Source of the DNA: DASYQV01 sp036005125
GTDB lineage: Bacteria > Acidobacteriota > Vicinamibacteria > Vicinamibacterales > UBA2999
Assembly: GCA_036005125.1 (NCBI GenBank)
Contig: DASYQV010000096.1
Location: 1 to 32,182, forward strand
DNA length: 32,182 nt
Reading direction: 5' to 3'
Shown here: piece after piece, positions 8,063-16,698 of the stretch
How the letters are laid out: every line of letters starts with the position of its first letter
Position numbering within the stretch: position 1 is the stretch's first letter
The notes under the pieces: generated by a model
Seen by the model: the letters and a program-made list of their open reading frames with translations, nothing else
Told to the model about the DNA's origin: nothing
Database searches by the model: none
Made by a program: the position numbers and the translations under genes

Positions 8063-8470
8063 CTACGCGGCCTTCCTCCGTACGCTCGGACGTTCAGCCC
8101 TGACCATTGGTTTCGGCCCCCAGTCGAGGACACCCTTGCGCCACACGTAGATGTAGCCAACCACCAGAATCAGGAAGAACGTGATGATCTGCAGGAGTCC
8201 CGACCAGCCGAGATCCCGCAACGCGACGGCCCACGGGTAGAGGAAGGCGACCTCGATATCGAACAGCAGGAAGATCATCGCGACGAGGTAGAACTTCACC
8301 GACTGCCGCTCGCGGGCGTCGCCAACCGGGGGCATGCCGCATTCGTAGGGGGCGAGCTTCTCAGGTGTGGGATTGCGCGGCCCGAGGACGCTCGATAGCA
8401 GGATCATGACGGTCGCGAATGCCGCACCGAGCCCGATCATGATCACAATGCCAAGCCAGCCGTCCAGCAT
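8063..8470 (-). CDS. nuoA: NADH-quinone oxidoreductase subunit A
   Basis: NuoA is a three-helix membrane subunit near the quinone site. The 135-residue product shows a first helix near residues 5-28, the conserved loop PYECGMPPVGDARERQSVKF (about residues 41-60), including the CGM and the RqsVKFY motif, then the second and third helices with FLLFDIEVAFLYPWA. The tail is basic. As the first gene of the operon it is preceded by a leader of about 90 bases and a good sigma-70-type promoter at 8566-8594. Confidence 0.96.
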   Translation of the reverse strand: MLDGWLGIVIMIGLGAAFATVMILLSSVLGPRNPTPEKLAPYECGMPPVGDARERQSVKFYLVAMIFLLFDIEVAFLYPWAVALRDLGWSGLLQIITFFLILVVGYIYVWRKGVLDWGPKPMVRAERPSVRRKAA

Positions 8471-8495
8471 TCCCGCCCGCTCTCATCCGCGGCGC

Positions 8496-8536
8496 GGCCC
8501 GTCGGGGCCACGCGTCCGGCCGTGAACGCACGGCCG
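8496..8536 (-). promoter_or_regulatory. Two-hairpin leader of the nuo operon
   Basis: Within the predicted 5' leader of nuoA lie two GC-rich stems. One is a perfect 8-bp hairpin (CGGCCGTG / CACGGCCG, 4-base loop) at 8517-8536. The other is a 5-bp stem (GGCCC / GGGCC) at 496-509 of the same kilobase (8496-8509). There is no U-run, so they look more like leader structure or mRNA-stabilising hairpins than a terminator. No known riboswitch motif was recognised. Confidence 0.45.
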
Positions 8537-8565
8537 CGCTTGTGAAGACTTTCCCAAACCCATTC

Positions 8566-8594
8566 ATGCTAGCGGACGCGACGCACGCCGTCAA
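8566..8594 (-). promoter_or_regulatory. Sigma-70-type promoter for the nuo operon
   Basis: On the minus strand TTGACG (8594-8589) is followed after exactly 17 bases by TAGCAT (8571-8566). This is close to TTGACA-N17-TATAAT. Transcription would start near 8559 and give a leader of about 90 bases before nuoA. It sits in the divergent gap with the plus-strand gene at 8621. Confidence 0.65.
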
Positions 8595-8620
8595 TTGCGG
8601 ATGAGGTATCGTCCGGTCAC

Positions 8621-9757
8621 ATGCGCCTCGCCTGGTTCCGTCCGACTCGGCCCGAGCCGAACGATCCGCTCGACGACACCGCGCAGCTCATCCATGTGCT
8701 GCGCGATCGGCATGCGATCGATCTGTTCGATGCGCGCCGCGCCCACGACGTCGTCTGGATGCACGCGCGTCACGCGTTCGATCTCCACGTCTACGAGCTC
8801 GATGACACACCGGGTCATCAGTTCATCTGGCCCTACCTGCTGAACTATCCCGGCCTGGTGCTGCTTCGCAGTCTCACGCTCGGGGCGAGCCGAACCGCCG
8901 CGCTCGTACGCGAGGGGCGCGCCGCGGATGCGATGCGAGAACGCGCGTTCGATCTCGGCCGGCACGATGCGCCGATCCCGGGAGTCCCGCGCGGCGCGTC
9001 CCGGATCTGGCCCATGCTGCGCGCGCCGCTCGTCGCATCGCGCGCCTGCATCGTGCCTCGTGTCTCGATGGCCGACGCGCTCCGCGTTCGCTATCCCGAC
9101 GCGCGCGTTGCCGCGCTGCCCGTTGCGGTTTCGGCGCCGGCGCTCCGTCGGCCGATCCATGAAGGCTGCACGTTTGGCGTGATTGCGACCGGCGATCCGC
9201 GCGATCGGCTGGCGATCGTGCGTCGTGCGCTTCAGCGTGCACGTGAAGGCCTGACGGTCGACCGCGCATCGATTGATTTTCATGTCGAGGCCGACGCCCG
9301 CCAGGTCCTCGCGATGAGCGACGTCCTCGTGGCGTTGCAGTGGCCGGCGCCCGGAGCGCCCCTCGTACAGGCGATCGCCGGGATGGCAGCAGCGAGGGTG
9401 GTGGTCGTGTTCGACACGGCGGAAACCGCGGACTGGCCGTCGCTGGATCCGCAAACATGGCACGAACGTGGACTGTTCGGGTCTGCCCCGCCGATATGCG
9501 TCAGCCTCGATTTGCGCGACGAGGAGCACTCGCTGATGGTGGCCATGCGCCGCCTGGGCGCGGACGTCGCGCTGCGCCAGCGGTTGGCCGCGGCCGGGGA
9601 GGCCTACTGGCGCGAACATCATGCGCCCGAGCGCGTGGCGCCGATGTTCGATCAGGTCCTGCGGGAGACGAGCACCATCATCGCTCCGCCGCGACCGCCA
9701 GGATGGCCTGCGCACCTCGATGCAGACGGCACGGCGAGGCTGCGAGCTCCTAGATGA
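8621..9757 (+). CDS. GT-B-like glycosyltransferase
   Basis: The 378-residue product looks like a sugar-transferring enzyme of the GT4/GT-B class acting at the cytoplasmic side, probably on a surface polysaccharide or glycolipid. The N-terminal half has alternating Rossmann-like segments (HVLRDRHAIDLFDARRAHDV, then VVWMHARHAFDLHVYEL). The C-terminal half carries ARQVLAMSDVLVALQWPAPGAPLVQAIAGMAAARVVVVFD, which corresponds to the acceptor-proximal E-rich region of GT4 proteins, though the usual EGFG-type motif is not intact. It ends in a helix (RLAAAGEAYWREHHAPERV) typical of this class. It is divergent from the nuo operon. The ATG follows only weak ribosome-binding sequence. The substrate is unknown. 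Confidence 0.6.
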   Translation: MRLAWFRPTRPEPNDPLDDTAQLIHVLRDRHAIDLFDARRAHDVVWMHARHAFDLHVYELDDTPGHQFIWPYLLNYPGLVLLRSLTLGASRTAALVREGRAADAMRERAFDLGRHDAPIPGVPRGASRIWPMLRAPLVASRACIVPRVSMADALRVRYPDARVAALPVAVSAPALRRPIHEGCTFGVIATGDPRDRLAIVRRALQRAREGLTVDRASIDFHVEADARQVLAMSDVLVALQWPAPGAPLVQAIAGMAAARVVVVFDTAETADWPSLDPQTWHERGLFGSAPPICVSLDLRDEEHSLMVAMRRLGADVALRQRLAAAGEAYWREHHAPERVAPMFDQVLRETSTIIAPPRPPGWPAHLDADGTARLRAPR

Positions 9758-9781
9758 GATAGGCGTGACGGTCGATTTCCT

Positions 9782-9943
9782 GTGACGGTCCATTGGACCA
9801 TTTCAGATTTCAGATTTGATCATCGATTTTCGCATCGCATCATCGAATCATCGGTAATTGCACCATTGGATCATTGCGATGACGCAATGGCGATGACGCG
9901 ATGATTCGATGCGATGGTCAAATCTGAAATATCCAATGGTCAC
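9782..9943. repeat. Large imperfect palindrome between convergent genes
   Basis: The left arm (about 9782-9850) and the right arm (about 9899-9943) are inverted copies. GTGAC...CCATTGG...TTTCAGATTTGA.CATCG...CGAATCAT on the left matches the reverse complement of the right arm. The centre contains more CATCG/GATGACGC repetition. The stretch is visibly AT-richer than its surroundings. It separates a plus-strand gene ending at 9757 from a minus-strand gene ending at 9954, so it may serve as a bidirectional terminator or be a decayed MITE-like element. Confidence 0.6.
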
Positions 9944-9953
9944 ATGGGGCAGC

Positions 9954-10214
9954 TCATGAGGCCAGCATCGATATCCTGCGATCGAGCTCCTCGAGGGCCT
10001 TCGTCAGCTGCTGCCTGCGCGCCTGGTGCGCCGTGGCGTCGAGTTGCCGCTGCAACTCGATGCGGGCAAGCTTGCACGACTCGAGTTGCCGCGTCTTTTC
10101 GGGATCGCCCTGCAACTTGCCTCGCCGCCCCCGTTTCTTCGCTTCCTCGAGCTCGTCGATGCGCTCCTGAATCCGAGCGTCAGCGTCGATTAATCCTTCA
10201 CCAGCATCACCCAT
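9954..10214 (-). CDS. Small coiled-coil protein of unknown function
   Basis: The 86-residue product is highly charged and almost entirely helical: two heptad-like stretches (ARIQERIDELEEAKKRGRRG and ELQRQLDATAHQARRQQL followed by KALEELDRRI) separated by a basic loop. There is no signal peptide, membrane segment or cysteine-based metal site; one cysteine sits in LESCKLARI. I do not recognise a family. A perfect TATAAT lies about 55 bases upstream and GAGAG precedes the ATG, which supports a real gene. It is divergent from lhr and convergent with the glycosyltransferase. Confidence 0.6.
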   Translation of the reverse strand: MGDAGEGLIDADARIQERIDELEEAKKRGRRGKLQGDPEKTRQLESCKLARIELQRQLDATAHQARRQQLTKALEELDRRISMLAS

Positions 10215-10268
10215 TGGTTTCTCTCGTGGTTAGATCGGCCTGGTCCGTTCGACGCGGGGGTCTTTTCC

Positions 10269-10274
10269 ATTATA
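10269..10274 (-). promoter_or_regulatory. Candidate -10 box for the coiled-coil gene
   Basis: The minus strand reads TATAAT, a perfect -10 hexamer, 55 bases before the ATG at 10214. No convincing -35 hexamer lies 16-18 bases further upstream, so it would need an activator or be a weak promoter. Confidence 0.35.
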
Positions 10275-10316
10275 CGGACGTCGGTCGTGAAAGGCGGCCC
10301 TCGCCGAGTCGGCAGT

Positions 10317-10322
10317 TACAAT
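10317..10322 (+). promoter_or_regulatory. Candidate -10 box giving a leaderless lhr transcript
   Basis: TACAAT ends 6 bases before the lhr ATG at 10329, the spacing expected if transcription starts at the first base of the start codon. There is no ribosome-binding sequence before that ATG, which fits leaderless translation. The -35 region is poor. Confidence 0.35.
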
Positions 10323-10328
10323 TGTTTG

Positions 10329-13300
10329 ATGGGCCGCATCCCGCCGCTCGATCTGTTTCATCCCCCCGTGCGCACATGGTTCAGCCGCGTGTTTTCTGCG
10401 CCGACCAAGCCTCAGCAGCTTGGCTGGCCCGCGATTGGGCGCGGCGAATCGACGCTCATCCTTGCCCCGACCGGCAGCGGGAAGACGCTCGCGGCATTTC
10501 TCTGGTGCCTCAACAGGCTGCTCTTCGAGCCGCCGCCGGTTGAGCGCTGCCGGGTGCTCTACGTCTCACCCCTCAAGGCGCTCGCGGTTGACGTCGAGCG
10601 CAACCTGCGCGCCCCGCTCGCCGGCATCGCCAACATCGCGCAGGCCGAGGGCATCCCGGTCAGCACCCCGGCAATCGCCATTCGCACGGGCGACACGCCG
10701 GCACTCGATCGCCAACGATTCCTGCGCGAGCCAGCCGACATCCTGATCACCACGCCCGAGTCGCTCTTCCTCCTGCTCACGTCGAACGCACGCGACCGGC
10801 TGCGAAGCGTCGACACGGTGATCGTCGACGAGATTCACGCCCTCGTGCCCGGCAAGCGCGGCGCGCATCTGGCGCTGTCGATCGAACGGCTCGAGGCGCT
10901 GCGCGCGGAGGCCGACCGTCCCCCGTTGCAGCGCATTGGCCTGTCGGCAACGCAGCGGCCGCTCGACGAGGTTGCGCGTTTTCTCGGCGGCGCCGAACCG
11001 CGGCCCGGCGGACGCGGCCGGAAGCGTCCGCCCGGCAAGGCGAAGGCGCGCCAGACGATGCCGCTCGAAGAGGTCGAGGCGGAGTTGCACGACGAGTTCG
11101 CCGGGGACGAGCGCCCGGCGGTGTTCCGCCCCGTCACGATCATCGACGCGTCGGACAAGAAAACGATTGCACTGCGGATTGAGGTGCCCGTCGAGGATCT
11201 GGCCAGGCTCGCGAAGCCTGTCGACGTGCCGAGCGGCCCCGCGTCGCAGGCGAGCCCCCGTCCGTCGATCTGGGCATCCATCCATCCGCGGCTGCTCGAG
11301 CTCATTCGCGAGCACCGTTCGACGCTGCTGTTCGTCAACAGCCGCCGCCTTGCCGAGCGCCTCGCGGGCGCGCTCAACGAGCTTGCGGGCGAACCGCTCG
11401 TGCGATCCCACCACGGCTCGATCGCGCGCGCGCAGCGCAGCGACATCGAGGATCTGCTGAAGGCCGGCCATATCAAGGCACTCGTGGCCACCTCGTCGCT
11501 CGAGCTCGGCATCGACATGGGCGCGATCGATCTCGTCGTGCAGATCGAAGCGCCGCCCTCGGTCGCGAGCGGCCTGCAGCGCATCGGCCGCGCGGGACAT
11601 CAGGCGGGCGCGGTAAGCGAGGGAATTATCTTTCCCAAGTTCCGCGGCGATCTCGTCGCGTGCGCCGCGGTCGCGCGCGCCATGCACGAGGGCACCGTCG
11701 AATCGTCCCGCTATCCGCGCAACCCGCTCGACGTGCTCGCGCAGCACATCGTGGCAATGGCCGGCGTCGACACCTGGAGCGTGGACGATGTGTTCCGCGT
11801 GGTCCGCCGCGCGGCGCCGTACGCGGATCTGAGCCGCCGCATGTTCGAAGGCGTGCTCGACATGCTCTCGGGCCGGTATCCGTCCGATGAATTCGCCGAG
11901 CTTCGGCCGCGCATCACGTGGGACCGCGTGCAGGGGATGATCGCCGGCCGCCAGGGCGCCAAGCGCGTGGCGATCGCCAACGCCGGCACGATTCCCGACC
12001 GCGGCTTGTATGGTGTGTTCCTCGCCGGGGCCGAGCGTCCCGTCCGTGTGGGCGAGCTCGATGAGGAGATGGTGTTCGAGACCCAGGTTGGCGAGACGTT
12101 CACGCTCGGTGCGTCCACGTGGCGCGTGGAAGAGATCACCCATGATCGCGTGCTCGTTTCTCCGGCGCCGGGCGAGCCGGGCAAGATGCCGTTCTGGCAC
12201 GGTGACCAGCCGGGTCGTCCGGTGGAGCTCGGAATCGCCATCGGGAAGCTCGTTCGGGAGCTTCGTGGGATGCCGCGCGCCGCCGCGATCGATCGTCTCG
12301 TGAGGCAGCACGACCTCGACACCGCGGCCGCCGAGAACCTGCTCCGCTACCTCGACGACCAGGCCGCCGCCGGCGCGGTCCCCGATGACCGTGTCATCGT
12401 CATCGAACGGTGTCTCGACGAGCTGGGCGACTGGCGCGTATGCCTGCTGTCGCCGCTCGGCAGCCGAATCCACGCGCCCTGGGCGATGGCGGTCACCGCG
12501 CACATTCGAAACCGCACCGGCATGGATGTCGAGGTGATGTGGGGCGACGAGGGATTCGTCATCCGTTTTCCGGACGTGGACAAGCCGCCGGATCCGATGC
12601 TGCTGGTGCCCGATGCCGACGAAGTCGAGGGGCTGGTGATGCGCCAGCTCGGGTCGACGTCGCTCTTCGCGGCGCGGTTCCGTGAGACGGCCGCCCGCGC
12701 GCTCCTCCTGCCCCGTCGTCGTCCCGGCACGCGCACACCATTGTGGCAGCAGCGGAAGCGGGCTGCCGATCTCCTGGCTGTCGCGTCCCGTTTCGGATCG
12801 TTCCCGGCGCTGCTCGAAACGTATCGCGAGCTCCTCCGGGACCAATTCGATATGCCGTCGCTCGTCGCCACGCTTCGCCGCATCGGCTCGCGCGCGCTGC
12901 GCGTGACGACGATCGATTCGCAGGTGCCGTCGCCGTTTGCGGCATCGCTGTTGTTCAGTTACGTCGCCAACTACATCTACGACGGCGATGCGCCGCTTGC
13001 GGAGCGCCGGGCACAGGCGCTGTCGGTCGATCAGGCGCAGCTCCGGGAGCTTCTGGGCGATGCCGAGTTACGCGAGCTGCTCGACCCGGAGGCTCTCCTG
13101 GCCATCGAACGTCAGCTCCAGCACGTCGACGACAAGTACAAGGTGCGTACCGCCGACGCGCTCCACGATTTGCTGATTCGCATCGGAGACCTCTCCATCG
13201 ACGAGATTCACGCCCGCAGCGCGCTGCCCGACACGACCTCCGTCGTCCGCGAGCTGGAACAGGCACGACGCGCGGTCGCGCTGGCAGTGGCAGGGGAGCG

Positions 13301-15338
13301 CCGCTATGTCGCGGTCGAGGACGTGGCGCGGTATCGCGACGCGCTTGGCGTGCCGCTGCCTCCGGGTCTTCCGGCGGCGCTTCTGGAGCCGGTGCGCGAT
13401 CCCGCGGGCGATCTGGTCCTGCGATATGCGCGGTCGCACGCGCCGTTCACCGCGCGGGAGCTGGCGGCACGTTACGGCCTCGGAATCTCTGTCGCCGAAG
13501 CCGTCCTGCTGCGTCTCACCCAGGATGGTCGGCTCGTCGAGGGAGAGTTCCGGCCGGGAGGCACCGAGCGGGAATGGTCCGACCCCGACGTCCTGCGCAG
13601 CGTGAGGCGCCGCTCGCTGGCGAAGCTGCGGCAGGAAGTCGAAGCTGTCGACACCGACGCGCTCGGACGATTCGCGATGTCCTGGCATGGAATCGGCTCG
13701 GGACGTCATGGCCTGGAACCGCTGCTCGACGCGATCGAGCAGCTGCAGGGCGCTGCCCTGCCGGCGTCCGTTCTGGAGCGCGAGATCCTGCCGGCGCGGG
13801 TGGAGAACTTCGAGCCGGCCATGCTCGACACCCTGATGGCCGCCGGCGAGGTGGTCTGGGTCGGCGTCGAGCCGCTCGGCGAGCGCGACGGGCGCATTGC
13901 GCTCTACCTCACCGATCACCTGCGTTCGCTGCGCATCGCGCCGACACCGCCGCCGGAAATTGAAGGACGTGCATCCGACATCGTCGAATACCTGCGCGAG
14001 CACGGCGCTTCGTTCTTCACGGCGATTCATCAGGGCATCGGCGGGGGCTTTCCCGCGGAGACCGTCGACGCGCTGTGGGACCTGGTGTGGAAGGGCTTTG
14101 TCACCAACGACACGCCGCACGCGCTGCGCGCGTACGTCCGTCCGGAAGAGAAGCGGGGACGCCGCGGCCGCGGTGCGCCGTTTCGATCCCGCCGACTGGT
14201 GCCGCCCACCGCCGAGGGGCGATGGTCGCTCGTCGACGCGATGGAGCCAGCCACGGAATTGAAGGCGGGGTCGAAGAACGCGACCCAGTGGGGCGCGGCG
14301 ATGGCGCAGCAACTGCTGGCGCGACACGGAATCGTCACGCGGGAAACCGTGGCCGCGGAGGCCGTTGCCGGCGGCTTCTCCGCCATCTACGAGGTGCTCA
14401 AGGCGATGGAGGAGGCCGGACGCATTCGGCGGGGGTACTTCGTCGCCGGTCTCGGCGCGGCGCAGTTCGCGCTGCCGGCCGCGCTGGACCTCCTGCGCTC
14501 GATGCGCGAGCCGTCGGAAAAGCCGCGGACCTCGGTTCTCGCGGCAACGGATCCGGCAAATCCGTACGGTTCCATCGTCAAGTGGCCGAACGTCCGCGTC
14601 GCTCCTCGAGATGTGGGTGACGTCGGAGCGGATGGTAGTGGCGCTGGCGCCCGATCTAAGGATGTCGCTGGCGCCGGATCTAAAGATCCGGCCTACGATC
14701 CGAGGGATGTGGACGTCGGACGCGGACCCACACGGTCCGTCGGCGCGCTGGTGATCCTGGTGGACGGCGCGGCAGCCGGTTACCTGCGGCGTGGCGAGCG
14801 CGAGCTGCTGCTCTTCATGCCAGAGGCCGAGCCGCAGCGCTCCCGCGTCATGCGCGAGGTCGCGCGCATGCTCCTTCATCTGGCCGTGATGAGGGAGGCG
14901 GGGCGGCGCGGCATGCTCATCAGCGAGATTAATGGTGAGCTTGCGACGTCGCATCCCGCGGCCCGGTTATTTGTGGAAGAAGGATTCGTCATGAGTGCAA
15001 TGGGTCTGCAGGCGAGAACGGAACGGCTGAAACCACGGGGCTTCGGTTCGTTGGACCCGGCTGGCATCGGCATTGCGGCAACCACACCTGGAGGATATGA
15101 CATGGCCGACCAGAACCGTTTCGAGAACGATCCGACGCTCATCGGTAACTCGAAGCCACGCAACAGGGAAAACGTGGTGAGTGAGCAGGAGCGCGTGCGC
15201 GGCTCCGTTGTCGATCACGACCGGGAGAGAGAACAGGACCGCGATTTCAACGAAGCGGTGCGTGGGGGTCTCGAAGACGACATCGATCCCGATAGTGCAG
15301 AATGGGAAGGCGACCGCGACGACACCGGGAATGCCTGA
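10329..15338 (+). CDS. lhr: Lhr-type superfamily 2 ATP-dependent helicase, with extra C-terminal tail
   Basis: Lhr (large helicase-related) proteins are ATP-driven 3'-5' DNA/RNA-DNA helicases linked to DNA repair. The product is 1669 residues, at the long end of the family. Visible motifs are Walker A LAPTGSGKT (about 45-53), DEIH box near 167, motif III LSAT, helicase C-terminal motifs VATSSLELGIDMGAIDLVV and QRIGRAGHQAG, then the long Lhr-specific winged-helix and C-terminal regions. I start at the ATG at 10329 (MGRIPPLDLF), as residues before it are not family-like. Two oddities are a repeat-derived insertion near residues 1440-1460 (bases 14649-14696), and a hydrophilic acidic tail from residue 1592 that begins at an ATG with its own GGAGG site. 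The stop overlaps nei by 8 bases. Confidence 0.93.
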   Translation: MGRIPPLDLFHPPVRTWFSRVFSAPTKPQQLGWPAIGRGESTLILAPTGSGKTLAAFLWCLNRLLFEPPPVERCRVLYVSPLKALAVDVERNLRAPLAGIANIAQAEGIPVSTPAIAIRTGDTPALDRQRFLREPADILITTPESLFLLLTSNARDRLRSVDTVIVDEIHALVPGKRGAHLALSIERLEALRAEADRPPLQRIGLSATQRPLDEVARFLGGAEPRPGGRGRKRPPGKAKARQTMPLEEVEAELHDEFAGDERPAVFRPVTIIDASDKKTIALRIEVPVEDLARLAKPVDVPSGPASQASPRPSIWASIHPRLLELIREHRSTLLFVNSRRLAERLAGALNELAGEPLVRSHHGSIARAQRSDIEDLLKAGHIKALVATSSLELGIDMGAIDLVVQIEAPPSVASGLQRIGRAGHQAGAVSEGIIFPKFRGDLVACAAVARAMHEGTVESSRYPRNPLDVLAQHIVAMAGVDTWSVDDVFRVVRRAAPYADLSRRMFEGVLDMLSGRYPSDEFAELRPRITWDRVQGMIAGRQGAKRVAIANAGTIPDRGLYGVFLAGAERPVRVGELDEEMVFETQVGETFTLGASTWRVEEITHDRVLVSPAPGEPGKMPFWHGDQPGRPVELGIAIGKLVRELRGMPRAAAIDRLVRQHDLDTAAAENLLRYLDDQAAAGAVPDDRVIVIERCLDELGDWRVCLLSPLGSRIHAPWAMAVTAHIRNRTGMDVEVMWGDEGFVIRFPDVDKPPDPMLLVPDADEVEGLVMRQLGSTSLFAARFRETAARALLLPRRRPGTRTPLWQQRKRAADLLAVASRFGSFPALLETYRELLRDQFDMPSLVATLRRIGSRALRVTTIDSQVPSPFAASLLFSYVANYIYDGDAPLAERRAQALSVDQAQLRELLGDAELRELLDPEALLAIERQLQHVDDKYKVRTADALHDLLIRIGDLSIDEIHARSALPDTTSVVRELEQARRAVALAVAGERRYVAVEDVARYRDALGVPLPPGLPAALLEPVRDPAGDLVLRYARSHAPFTARELAARYGLGISVAEAVLLRLTQDGRLVEGEFRPGGTEREWSDPDVLRSVRRRSLAKLRQEVEAVDTDALGRFAMSWHGIGSGRHGLEPLLDAIEQLQGAALPASVLEREILPARVENFEPAMLDTLMAAGEVVWVGVEPLGERDGRIALYLTDHLRSLRIAPTPPPEIEGRASDIVEYLREHGASFFTAIHQGIGGGFPAETVDALWDLVWKGFVTNDTPHALRAYVRPEEKRGRRGRGAPFRSRRLVPPTAEGRWSLVDAMEPATELKAGSKNATQWGAAMAQQLLARHGIVTRETVAAEAVAGGFSAIYEVLKAMEEAGRIRRGYFVAGLGAAQFALPAALDLLRSMREPSEKPRTSVLAATDPANPYGSIVKWPNVRVAPRDVGDVGADGSGAGARSKDVAGAGSKDPAYDPRDVDVGRGPTRSVGALVILVDGAAAGYLRRGERELLLFMPEAEPQRSRVMREVARMLLHLAVMREAGRRGMLISEINGELATSHPAARLFVEEGFVMSAMGLQARTERLKPRGFGSLDPAGIGIAATTPGGYDMADQNRFENDPTLIGNSKPRNRENVVSEQERVRGSVVDHDREREQDRDFNEAVRGGLEDDIDPDSAEWEGDRDDTGNA
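14649..14696. repeat. REP-like palindrome doublet inside lhr
   Basis: GCCGGATCTAAAGATCCGGC followed by CTACG forms a perfect hairpin, preceded by a degenerate second copy (GCGCCCGATCTAAGGATGTCGC). It matches the plan of the doublet before nuoD and of the one before gvpF. Here it lies inside the helicase reading frame without breaking it, encoding a Gly/Ala/Ser/Asp-rich insert. Confidence 0.65.
15102..15338 (+). other. Possible internal translation start: 78-residue hydrophilic protein in frame with the lhr end
   Basis: GGAGG at 15090-15094 lies 7 bases before the ATG at 15102, one of the best ribosome-binding sites in the window, although the reading frame is already open as lhr. The 78 residues starting MADQNRFENDPTLIGNS are acidic and arginine-rich with no hydrophobic core, so probably disordered. 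The preceding lhr residues (AGIGIAATTPGGYD) do not look like Lhr. Either a once separate small gene was joined to lhr by loss of the lhr stop, or both products are made. It ends overlapping nei. Confidence 0.5.
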
Positions 15339-16152
15339 AGGCGACACTATATTCCGGGCCGCGCGAGTGCTCCATCGAGCGCTCGCCGGCCGTACCGTTA
15401 CCGGCTTCGAGTCCGTCTTTCCCCACCTCGCCCGCATCGACGTGGACCACCCGCTCCGCGGCCGCACGATCGAGCGCGTCTCCGCCCGCGGCAAACATCT
15501 TCTGATGGCGTTCTCGGGCGATCTCGTGCTCCGCACGCACATGCGGATGAACGGGTCATGGCACATCTATCGCCCCGGCGAACGCTGGCAACGGCCGCAC
15601 CACGAGATGCGTATCGTGATCCGCACCGATGGGTTCGAGGCGGTGGCGTTCAGCGTCCCCGTTGCGGAGTTCCACACGGCCGCGGAGCTCGATCGGGAAC
15701 CTTCGCTGCGTGAGCTCGGGCCGGACCCGCTGGCCGCGGACTTCGACGCCGAAGAAGCGGTGAGGCGGATCGCGGCGCGCGCCGACGTTGAGATTGCCGA
15801 TGCGCTGCTCGATCAACGGGCGATTGCCGGTCTCGGGAACGTTCTCAAATCGGAAGTGCTGTTCGCGTGCCGCGTGAGCCCGTTCAGCCGTGTTGCGGAC
15901 CTCGCGCCGAACGACATTGCGGCGCTCGTGGCCAAGGCGCACCGGTTGATGCGCGTGTCTGCAGTCACCGGCGTGCGGCAAACCACGGGCCGCGACAACC
16001 CCGCAGCCCGACTCTGGGTCTACGGCCGCGCCGGACAGCCGTGCCGGCGATGCGGCACGCCAATCTCGCGCGTCAAACAGGGCCCGAACGCGCGGAGCAC
16101 GTACTGGTGCCCGCGCTGCCAGACGGCAAGCCACGAAGACACGAAAGTTTAG
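15331..16152 (+). CDS. nei: Formamidopyrimidine-DNA glycosylase / endonuclease VIII family (Nei-like)
   Basis: Nei/Fpg enzymes excise oxidised bases from DNA and cleave the resulting abasic site. The 273-residue product begins MPEGDTIFRAA, so after Met removal Pro2 is the catalytic nucleophile and Glu3 the general acid. The T at position 6 and the overall form favour the Nei side of the family. An H2TH-like segment ALLDQRAIAGLGNVLKSEVL is present, and the C-terminal zinc finger has C238, C241, C260 and C263. The ATG at 15331 overlaps the lhr stop by 8 bases, so the two DNA-repair genes are probably cotranscribed. Its stop overlaps the stop of the converging DUF523 gene. Confidence 0.92.
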   Translation: MPEGDTIFRAARVLHRALAGRTVTGFESVFPHLARIDVDHPLRGRTIERVSARGKHLLMAFSGDLVLRTHMRMNGSWHIYRPGERWQRPHHEMRIVIRTDGFEAVAFSVPVAEFHTAAELDREPSLRELGPDPLAADFDAEEAVRRIAARADVEIADALLDQRAIAGLGNVLKSEVLFACRVSPFSRVADLAPNDIAALVAKAHRLMRVSAVTGVRQTTGRDNPAARLWVYGRAGQPCRRCGTPISRVKQGPNARSTYWCPRCQTASHEDTKV

Positions 16153-16691
16153 CCCGGTTCGTTCCGGTCCCGGTACGCGAAGACGCGCTCGAGGAAACTC
16201 TCGCACGCGCGTCGGTCATGCAGGTGTGTTTCCTCTTCAACCGGCAGGTTGGGGATACCGTCGACGAGCGCCTGCGCGAACAGGCCGCGGCCTGTACTCG
16301 TGACGACGCCCCCGTGCGTGACCCGCACGTCGACCAGTCCGCAGCTCGGCGAGTCTGCCTTCAGCACGTAGCCGCACAGGCCAAGCCGGGCGAGCTCGCG
16401 GACGCGATGGCGGGACCATTCACGCATCGGCTCGGTCCAATCGACGCCGCTGCGCACGGCAATCAGCCTCACCGACGCGTCGGGCGATGTGACAGACCCG
16501 CCGGCTGAGACGAGATGAATCGGCTCGCGCGGCGCGCCCATTCCGACCTCGACCTCGGGACAGACGGATACCCACTCGACGTACGGTCCGAGCGCTTCGA
16601 CCAGGCACGAATCGCGTTTGTGGCCGCCGTCGTACCGGACGGCATCGCCAAGCAGGCAACGCGAGATGCCGACGCGAGGACGATTGCGCAC
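16149..16691 (-). CDS. DUF523 family protein
   Basis: The product (180 residues from the GTG at 16691) matches DUF523, found alone or fused to DUF1722; its function is not established. Visible hallmarks are VGISRCLLGDAVRYDGGHKRD at the N-terminus, PEVEVGMGAPREPIHL, and the cysteine motif YVLKADSPSCGL. I preferred the GTG at 16691 because it lies 7 bases past the lipid-kinase stop; an ATG at 16736 would add 15 residues and overlap that gene by 38 bases. It is the last gene of the gas-vesicle operon direction and its stop interlocks with the nei stop (TTAG region). Confidence 0.85.
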   Translation of the reverse strand: MRNRPRVGISRCLLGDAVRYDGGHKRDSCLVEALGPYVEWVSVCPEVEVGMGAPREPIHLVSAGGSVTSPDASVRLIAVRSGVDWTEPMREWSRHRVRELARLGLCGYVLKADSPSCGLVDVRVTHGGVVTSTGRGLFAQALVDGIPNLPVEEETHLHDRRACESFLERVFAYRDRNEPG

Positions 16692-16698
16692 GCAACCA

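Noticed and set aside
10566..12845. Long minus-strand open frame of 759 codons opposite lhr
   Set aside because: It is an antisense shadow of a GC-rich gene: arginine/histidine-rich translation with no domain, while the plus strand has all helicase motifs.
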